Source of the DNA: Blattamonas nauphoetae
Taxonomy: Eukaryota > Preaxostyla > Oxymonadida
Assembly (NCBI GenBank): GCA_033064195.1
Contig: JARBJD010000032.1
Span: 340,069-404,068 of the forward strand
Direction: 5' to 3'
Length of the DNA: 64,000 nucleotides
Part shown: positions 56,899-64,000 of the stretch, in pieces
How positions within the stretch are numbered: position 1 is the first letter of the stretch
How the letters are laid out: the number at the start of each line of letters is the position of its first letter
Notes under the pieces: generated by a model
What the model was told of the DNA's origin: nothing
Database searches by the model: none
Seen by the model: the letters and a program-made list of their open reading frames with translations, nothing else
Program-made: the position numbers and the translations under genes

Positions 56899-57790
56899 CT
56901 GGGAGAGTGGATTAGCTTTGTTGTTGAATGGGAGCGGAAAGACCGATTCGGTGCGGACGATGATTTCAGGTAGTGCAGTTTTGTTGCGGTCCTGTCGATG
57001 TTGCGAGGGTGTAGGCTGCAGAGAGGGTAGGTTGTTTGTTTCGTCAGTGTGGATAGGAGATTGGGCGATGGAGGAGATGGTTGGGAGATGTTAGGTGTTC
57101 GACCTGTGCGTTCACGACCCGATCTGGACAGTGAATAGGGTCTGGTCGGTGGAGGGGGTATTAAAATGAATATGCAGGGACATTGAAAGGGTGAAGTGTG
57201 TAGAGTGGCACGTGTGAGTAATCCAACTGTTGGGTGGTGTGGAGGTGGTCAGAGGGTATGAATTTACAAAATGACGAGTTCGAGATCACGGGCGGGTTTG
57301 GGACATTGGGGTGAGCAATTTGAAAGGATGATGCACGGCCATAGTGGGTATCTGGCGTGCGATCACAGTGATTGACATTTTCTCGGTCGGATCTTGCTCC
57401 GGGGCCTCCATCAGCTGGAAAAGACTTGTTAAGGTGCAGAAGTGCAAAAGGGGGTGTAACAGGTATAAAAAAGCGCGTCCAAGCCGGGAAAGTCTGTCAT
57501 TCGAATTGTGGCGAAGCGTGCGAAATGGGTAAAACCAAGATTCAATTTAGAGATTGTTGTGAGATTCACGAGTGGATGTGAGAATGTGGAGAGAGAGTAA
57601 GGATTTGAGATCTCGAGGATGGGAATGAAGAAATGATTTGGAGAAAGTGAAACGAGAAATAAGACGAAATGAAGAAGTTTCAAGGCAGAAATGAAAAGAA
57701 AAAGATCAAGTCTCGAAGAGACGGACATCAGAAGCTAATAGGATCTCCGAGCTGAGAATGAGATGTCAGGATACGTTTGGGTTGCGGTAG
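56899..57790. other. Intergenic, no gene seen
   Basis: Only short frames without recognisable features, on both strands, up to the next minisatellite. Confidence 0.35.
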
Positions 57791-57794
57791 GTAA

Positions 57795-58832
57795 GGCAGG
57801 TGCAGAGAGGCGTGGAGCGAGGAAAGCGAGTGCAGAGAGGCGTGCAGCGAGGGAAGCGAGTGCAGAGTGGCGTGAAGCGAGGGACGCGAGTGCAGAGAGG
57901 CATGGAGCGAGGAAAGCGAGTGCAGAGTGGCGTGCAGCAAGGGAAGCGAGTGCAGAGAGGCATGGAGCGAGGGAAGCGAGTGCAGAGAGGCGTGGAGCGA
58001 GGGAAGCGAGTGCAGAGAGGCGTGGAGCGAGGGAAGCGAGTGCAGAGAGGCGTGGAGCGAGGAAAGCGAGTGCAGAGAGGCGTGGAGCGAGGGAAGCGAG
58101 TGCAGAGAGGCGTGGAGCGAGGGAAGCGAGTGCAGAGAGGCATGGAGCGAGGAAAGCGAGTGCAGAGAGGTGTGGAGCGAGGGAAGCGAGTGCAGAGAGG
58201 CGTGGAGCGAGGGAAGCGAGTGCAGAGTGGCGTGGAGCGAGGGAAGCGAGTGCAGAGTGGCGTGCAGCAAGGGAAGCGAGTGCAGAGAGGCGTGGAGCGA
58301 GGGAAGCGAGTGCAGAGAGGCGTGGAGCGAGGAAAGCGAGTGCAGAGAGGCGTGGAGCGAGGGAAGCGAGTGCAGAGAGGCGTGGAGCGAGGGAAGCGAG
58401 TGCAGAGAGGCGTGCAGCAAGGGAAGCGAGTGCAGAGAGGCATGGAGCGAGGGAAGCGAGTGCAGAGAGGCGTGGAGCGAGGGAAGCGAGTGCAGAGAGG
58501 TGTGGAGCGAGGGAAGCGAGTGCAGAGAGGCGTGGAGCGAGGGAAGCGAGTGCAGAGTGGCGTGCAGCAAGGGAAGCGAGTGCAGAGTGGCGTGCAGCAA
58601 GGGAAGCGAGTGCAGAGAGGCGTGGAGCGAGGGAAGCGAGTGCAGAGAGGCATGGAGCGAGGGAAGCGAGTGCAGAGTGGCGTGCAGCAAGGGAAGCGAG
58701 TGCAGAGAGGCGTGGAGCGAGGGAAGCGAGTGCAGAGAGGCGTGGAGCGAGGGAAGCGAGTGCAGAGTGGCGTGCAGCAAGGGAAGCGAGTGCAGAGTGG
58801 CGTGCAGCGAGGGAAGCGAGTGGAGAATGGAC
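57795..58832 (+). repeat. Second 30-bp minisatellite, about 34 units
   Basis: The unit is GTGCAGAGAGGCGTGGAGCG followed by AGGGAAGCGA. Variants are CATGGAG, CGTGCAGCAA, GAGTGG for GAGAGG and GGAAAGC for GGGAAGC. As in the array at 51 kb, a unit length divisible by three leaves several frames open on both strands. Confidence 0.95.
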
Positions 58833-58841
58833 TGACATAAC

Positions 58842-60390
58842 TAATGTTGCTGCAGTTGGACTGGAGTGAGTCCGAGTTCACTCCACCGTGCACAAACATA
58901 TCAGATTCGTCGTCGGGGAGAGTGTCGTTGCGCGAGATGGTGCGTGCGTGGGATATAGGCATGCTGGCAGAGTGGGTGTCGATGATGGAAGCGTTGGTGA
59001 TAAGGGAACCCTTCGTCAGAGTAAGCTGGGTGAGTTGACTGGCGAAGTCTGTATCACTGGTTTGATGGAGCTGTGGCTGTCCGCAGTTGAACATTTAACT
59101 GAGGACGATCGACTGGAGCGCAGAGAGCGACTCTGTCGGCGTAGTCGACCAAGACATGCTTGTGAGGTGGTCGACGTTTGGATCGAACCCGGAATGCGTC
59201 GTGTGAACGACTTGATGTCGTAGGATAAATGTGAAGGGTTTACTGGACCATTCTTTTGAAGGAATACCACGAGAAGTACGTGCGCGTGCAGTTCTTGGTG
59301 TTTTCGAGATTGTAATCCAGCACGATGCGGTCGTCGACGTTTGGATCGAACCCGGAATGCGTCGTGTGAACGACTTGATGTCGGAGGCTAAATGTGAAGT
59401 TCTGTCCTTGACCTCACACGCTGATGGTTTATGAGTGACTGTAGAGTGCCACAGGAGATGTCAGCTTTAAGAGCAGACGCGTCGATGGAGGATTTCGTCA
59501 AGGTAAACTTGACGATTGTGATTCGCGCAGAGTGGACGTAGTTGGTTTGTACACTGCACTGTTGATGGTAATGGTCAATTTTGTGAGAGTGCTGTCGATG
59601 TTACTGGGCTCCACGGACGATTCAGGAAGGATGAGGAGCGTGCAGAACTCGCATTGATCAATCACTTAATCCATAAACTAAGTGGCAACAATTCGAGATT
59701 CACTATGTTCGATTAGTCTAGACTATTGTGTGAGGCACTGATTTTCACCACTTTTCAGGGAGATAATGATATTTCAGAGATGAAGACTGCAGACGAGTTT
59801 TGAGATCCTTTGGAGACTATGGCATTTGCGAAATTTCAAGTTGTTGCTATTGCTGTATTTTTCTGACAGAATATCCTTCAGGAGCTGTACTTTGCTCCAT
59901 ATCTTTCAGGGCAAACTGTTGTTGAATGGCTTGTTTTGTTGCTCTGTGGAGACAAATTGACCAATTTTGAGTTGGATCGGGCTTGCTTGTTTTATTTGCA
60001 TCTATTGTTGATGGTTCTGTTGGTGGTACATGTGATAGCGCTGTTGAAAAGTGTTCAGAACCAGAAGGTGTTGTTTCTTGCCCACTAGTTGTGATTGCTG
60101 CATCTGAGCTTGAATGAAGGCTTGTTGTTGAGTTTGGTGAGGCGGTCGGAAGTGTGTGCGACACGGACAGTCGGAGGAGATGAATGAGGAGTGAGTGAAC
60201 ACTCAAAAGTTGGGATTGGTGTGAATTGGTCGAGTTGATGACAAGGAGGAGGGAACACGCTTTGTGATAGTTGACAATGGACGAAAAGATATTGGAATTG
60301 CGGGAAAACATGCATAAGTACCATCTAATCATCAAGAGCATGATATTCCAGAGCTGAGAGGAGTGGTTTTGACCGTCGATCCACTGGCGG
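58842..60390. other. Intergenic with a local direct repeat
   Basis: It contains the 163-bp-spaced repeat at 59170 and 59333. Otherwise there are only weak frames (58888-59223 plus; 60002-60202 minus, Gln-rich). No gene is supported. Confidence 0.35.
59170..59383 (+). repeat. Two direct copies of a 51-bp sequence
   Basis: 59170-59220 and 59333-59383 are identical over 51 bp (starting GTCGACGTTTGGATCGAACC), and similarity continues about 15 bp further with two changes. Confidence 0.9.
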
Positions 60391-60394
60391 AAGT

Positions 60395-61290
60395 GAGGAA
60401 GGAGGTGAATTTGCGATGGGTGGAGGGAGGAAGGAGGTGAATTTGCGATGGGTGGAGGGAGGAAGTGAATTTGCGATGGGTGGAGGGAGGAAGTAGGTGA
60501 ATTTGCGATGGGTGGAGGGAGGAAGTAGGTGAATTTGCGATGGGTGGAGGGAGGAAGGAGAGTGAATTTGCGATGGGTGGAGGGGAGGAAGTAGGTGAAT
60601 TTGCGATGGGTTGAGGGAGGAAGTAGGTGAATTTGCGATGGGTTGGAGGGGAGGAAGTAGGTGAATTTGCGATGGGTGGAGGGAGGAAGTAGGTGAATTT
60701 GCGATGGGTGGAGGGAGGAAGTAGGTGAATTTGCGATGGGTGGAGGGAGGAAGTAGGTGAATTTGCGATGGGTGGAGGGAGGAAGTAGGTGAATTTGCGA
60801 TGGGTGGAGGGAGGAAGTAGGTGAATTTGCGATGGGTGGAGGGAGGAAGTAGGTGAATTTGCGATGGGTGGAGGGAGGAAGTAGGTGAATTTGCGATGGG
60901 TGGAGGGAGGAAGTAGGTGAATTTGCGATGGGTGGAGGGAGGAAGTAGGTGAATTTGCGATGGGTGGAGGGAGGAAGGAGGTGAATCTGCGATGGGTGGA
61001 GGGAGGAAGTAGGTGAATTTGCGATGGGTGGAGGGAGGAAGTAGGTGAATTTGCGATGGGTGGAGGGAGGAAGGAGGTGAATTTGCGATGGGTGGAGGGA
61101 GGTAAGAGTGAATTTGCGATGGGTGGAGGGAGGAAGTAGGTGAATTTGCGATGGGTGGAGGGAGGAAGGAGGTGAATCTGCGATGGGTGGAGGGGAGGAA
61201 GGAGGTGAATTTGCGATGGGTGGAGGGAGGAAGTAGGTGAATTTGCGATGGGTGGAGGGGGATGGAGATGAATTTGAGATGGATGGAAGG
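60395..61290 (+). repeat. 32-bp minisatellite, about 27 units
   Basis: The unit is GTAGGTGAATTTGCGATGGG followed by TGGAGGGAGGAA. Variants include GGAGG for GTAGG, GTTGG or GTTGA, an extra G in GAGGGG, and a few shortened units. Minus-strand frames show a 32-residue period (three units), an artefact of missing stops. Confidence 0.95.
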
Positions 61291-61472
61291 GAAAGGGGCA
61301 TAACCTGTTCGAATAGAGTGGCGGGATAAAATTAGGTTATTTGGTGAGGATGTCGGAGCATGAAGAGGTCGTTGGGAGATGGGTAGGGGTGGGAAGAGGA
61401 TAGTTGGTGATGGGTTGGAGGAGTAAAGGGGGGGAGTGGACATCGGTTGAGGGTGTTCTCACTCTTGAATAG

Positions 61473-62382
61473 AGTCAGAAGATGATGACCCAGACTTGTG
61501 GGCCATTGAAGACAGATTTCTCACATCTTCAGACAACCCCAAGAAATATTCAAGCAAAACTCGAAAATTCTTATCCCCATCATATCTTCTCGCAACCATG
61601 GAAGCTTATATTACAAAACCCAAATCAACCATTAGCACGCACGGGAAGGAGATTTACGACCTTCTCGTCAAACAATATCGCGACTATCCAGCAGCACCTC
61701 TCATCAAAGCTCTGGATAGTCGTCATGAACTCATACCAATCAAGGAGATTGTCCTTGCTCATTACAATAGTTTGGCTTTCTTTTCTCTCATTCTTTCTCT
61801 CTTTAGATAAATTCACTTCACTTATTTCGTCTTTAACTCATTTACATCGTGAAATGAGGTGCAAAGACGACAAGGTGAAATTGATGCAGTGTGTCTCCCA
61901 AGTACTCTCACTTGGCGAGACACAGGCTATTAGATTTCGACGTCGAGGAGGGGCATATAACTATGCCCGCTCCCGATTCGACAGAATCGGTGGGAGACCT
62001 CGGAATCCCACTCGACGTCGACCGGCCTCAAAACAGGTTCCTTTTCCTTTTTCAATCATTCTCACAGAAAATAAACATCCTCGAAGACACTGAACTGATG
62101 AAAGCAATAGAAGATAAAACGTCACCAAGCTGCGAAAACCAGAAAGAAACCACAGAAGAGGGTTAAGAAACGTATGCTCACACTCCTTTTCACCCAATTC
62201 TCTTTATACTATTAGAAAAGCCAGCAGTTGACACACTGGACGACGATGACCTGCTATTCCTCCTCAGCAGGTCAGATAGTCCATCAACTCCGGACAACTC
62301 CCTCGAAACCATAGCAACCGAAACACACCACATCGAAACAAGGCTCCTTGAAACAACGAAAAGGAGCTTCACCGTCAACTAG
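61473..62382 (+). CDS. Spliced gene of unknown function, 5' end unresolved
   Basis: Four exons join in frame: 61473-61769, 61807-62036, 62068-62161 and 62216-62382 (stop TAG). Introns are 37, 31 and 54 nt. The reading starts with EDDDPDLWAIEDRFL after a possible acceptor at 61472, so at least one upstream exon may exist, or translation may begin at the ATG near 61600 (MEAYITKPKSTIST). Parts: a Lys-rich helical region, KDDKVKLMQCVSQVLSLGE, an Arg-rich stretch (RFRRRGGAYNYARSRFDR), and an acidic tail with DTLDDDDLLFLLSRSDSP. The Arg-rich and acidic parts suggest a nucleic-acid-binding or nuclear protein, but that is inference. No family recognised. Confidence 0.55.
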
Positions 62383-63475
62383 TTGAGGAAGGAAAACCAA
62401 AATCTCTTACTCTACTTTCTGCAAACAAACAAAATTCCTGAAAAAGCAACAAAAGAACCGACCTCTGTTCCTTTGTGAACGAGGCAAATATTCTACAAAA
62501 AAGAAAGAAACATTAAAAGCACAAAACAAAACTCACAGAAAAGAACAAAATGAACTAAAAACAATAGAAAAACACAAAAAAATAGCCGAAACACAAAGAA
62601 ATTATTACAATTCATCCATTTCATCCATAGACGATGACACATTGGTCATCGTCATGGACTAAAAAATTGGACATTACCTCTTTCCAATGACCAAGTCGGA
62701 CACGATTTTTATCTAAAACTTCAGTTTCTCATCTCTGCATTACTTGTTTCACCTCACAGAATTCTGTTATCAAAAACATATCACAACTTTATTTCCCTGT
62801 TCTTTCTCATGATCACCGTTTTGTTCAAGAATGTCTTGCCGATTTATTTTCTCTTGATTCATACACTTCCAAGAAACACATCACTGTATTTACTGATACT
62901 GGTCCGCATTTTAGGAACCAGTATGTTCTCGGTTACTTTCTGTCTTCTCAAAATCCCTTGTTTTCAGGGAAGAAAATTCAGTACTGTTTCTTTTCAGAGC
63001 AGCATGGGAAAAACTGCTGCGACTCCGAATCGGAGTCCTTTCAAATTTTGTTTCACATCACCTCACTGAACCAATCCGCTCCTCGGATGACCTTATTGAT
63101 TTTTCACTTCACATCTCACTCAATTGAATGGGAATGACGGAAATTCCGTTCATTCCTTCCACCGGTGTCTCTTTTTGATAGTTCATCTTTTTATTCACTT
63201 TAGACATACTGTCTTCCCAGACAGTCACTCATATTTTCGGGTCATAATCACCGGTCTGAAGGAATACCTTGGATTTTCCGATCAGATACCTCCTTGACCA
63301 GGGCCCCTGTTTGTGTGAACGCGTCTTCATTTGACTTCTTATTGCGTTTTTCAGAGAGGGGAGAGGACAAAAGGGAGAGGAAGGTGTTTGAGAAGGAGGA
63401 AGTTGAGAGACAGGATGAGAATGAGGTGAGTTCAGGTCTTCAGTCTCTTACATCTTTTCGTTATTCATATCTTTC
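62383..63475. other. Gene-poor stretch with a transposase-like relic
   Basis: 62383-62740 is A-rich and unreadable as protein. At about 62770-63110 a plus-strand reading resembles an RNase H-fold transposase or integrase core: ITVFTDTGPHFRNQYVL, followed after a spacer by FSEQHGKNCCDSESESF. The family is unknown. It looks like an isolated, broken fossil fragment without detectable ends. Confidence 0.35.
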
Positions 63476-63610
63476 AAATGTTTCTTCTTCAACTCCTAAT
63501 TCTCATACTCTTCATTCTTTTCCTTCTTCACTTCATTCTTCCCTTCTTCACTTATTCATTCTTCTCCTTCTTCACTTTTTCATTCTTCTCATTCTCTTGT
63601 TCATCCAATC
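63475..63610 (+). repeat. Pyrimidine-rich low-complexity tract
   Basis: Repeated CTTCTTCACTT and CATTCTT motifs. Open frames here are compositional artefacts. Confidence 0.7.
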
Positions 63611-63725
63611 ACTCCAACTTCTCAATTCTATATTCACCTCCAAGCTCTCCTATTCTTTTGATTCTAATTCATTTTCACCTCGCCATTTTATTACAATTAA
63701 ACCCTACCACCTCGCTCATTCCATA

Positions 63726-63798
63726 CCTGGCTTATCCTGCCAGGCCTTTTACCGAAGGGGCTAGCCTAGTACCATTTACGGCCTTGTCCGGTACTAGG
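63726..63798. other. Two adjacent hairpins, possible RNA or terminator structure
   Basis: The first is CCTGGC, a 7-nt loop, GCCAGG (63726-63744). The second is CCTAGTACC, a 16-nt loop, GGTACTAGG (63765-63798), a perfect 9-bp stem. They lie in locally GC-richer sequence after the pyrimidine tract. No tRNA or other known RNA fold fits. Confidence 0.4.
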
Positions 63799-64000
63799 TT
63801 CACAGCAGGACTTGGAATGAGTGAGGACAACACTGAAAGACATATTTTTCATTATTGATTTCTGTTTTAGAACAATTCCGTTTATATTTCACAAATTTTT
63901 TCTCTTTCATCAACAATCATTCTCATTTTTGTCTTCTCCTCTTGTAGGTTGTCTGTCATTCACTCAATTCCTCCACTAGACTTTGGATCATAGCATCAAA

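Noticed and set aside
57728-59094. Frames of 300-440 codons on both strands over the second 30-bp array
   Set aside because: Same artefact: open in several frames at once with perfect decapeptide repeats.
59847-61443. Minus-strand Pro/Ser-rich frames of 370-480 codons
   Set aside because: They consist of the translated 32-bp minisatellite with a 32-residue period; no domain and no convincing start.
1-64000. tRNA genes
   Set aside because: No cloverleaf with intact A and B boxes was noticed on either strand by eye; a covariance search was not possible here.

Overview
The window is nuclear DNA of a single-celled eukaryote. The evidence is a CCT chaperonin subunit gene, a spliced protein kinase gene, a MYND/SET methyltransferase gene, a Vps39/Vps3-like tethering gene and a flagellar central-apparatus gene related to SPAG17/PF6. 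Introns are numerous and very short: those I could place run from 28 to 131 nt, mostly 30-60 nt, with GT..AG ends. TAA, TAG and TGA all serve as stops. An intron-rich, flagellated protist such as an oxymonad-type metamonad would fit, but that placement is an inference.

Positions 1-32 kb form a gene-dense block. From left to right it holds: a secreted metallophosphoesterase (minus strand, cut by the window edge); a 323-bp mariner-type MITE in the shared upstream region; CCT1 (eight exons); a giant 3909-residue protein of unknown function (minus strand); a divergently transcribed Vps39/Vps3-family protein (1476 residues); a ten-exon protein kinase; a 2624-residue P-loop NTPase with an RHS/Crinkler-like front end, whose locus is bracketed by two 77-bp direct repeats; and a SMYD-type methyltransferase followed by a small unknown gene.

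Positions 32.6-47.6 kb form a mobile-element zone around one host gene. It opens with an apparently intact Mutator-like element (MULE) of about 6.3 kb. Its inverted ends contain 138/139-bp tandem arrays (about 9 units on the left, 16 on the right) and perfect 20-bp-stem hairpins. Next to it lies a 1055-bp TA-flanked element that recurs in inverted orientation at 53.9 kb. The SPAG17-like gene follows (minus strand), then a 2.5-kb TIR element with a broken DDE_4-type transposase.

Positions 47.6-64 kb are gene-poor. They are dominated by minisatellites (30-, 27-, 23-, about 25-, 30- and 32-bp units), with the second copy of the 1056-bp element among them. A few small genes are supported only weakly, the best being a spliced gene at 61.5-62.4 kb. 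Two adjacent hairpins and a transposase-like relic lie near the right edge. Most long reading frames in the satellites follow from unit lengths divisible by three, or from absent stops, and are not genes.
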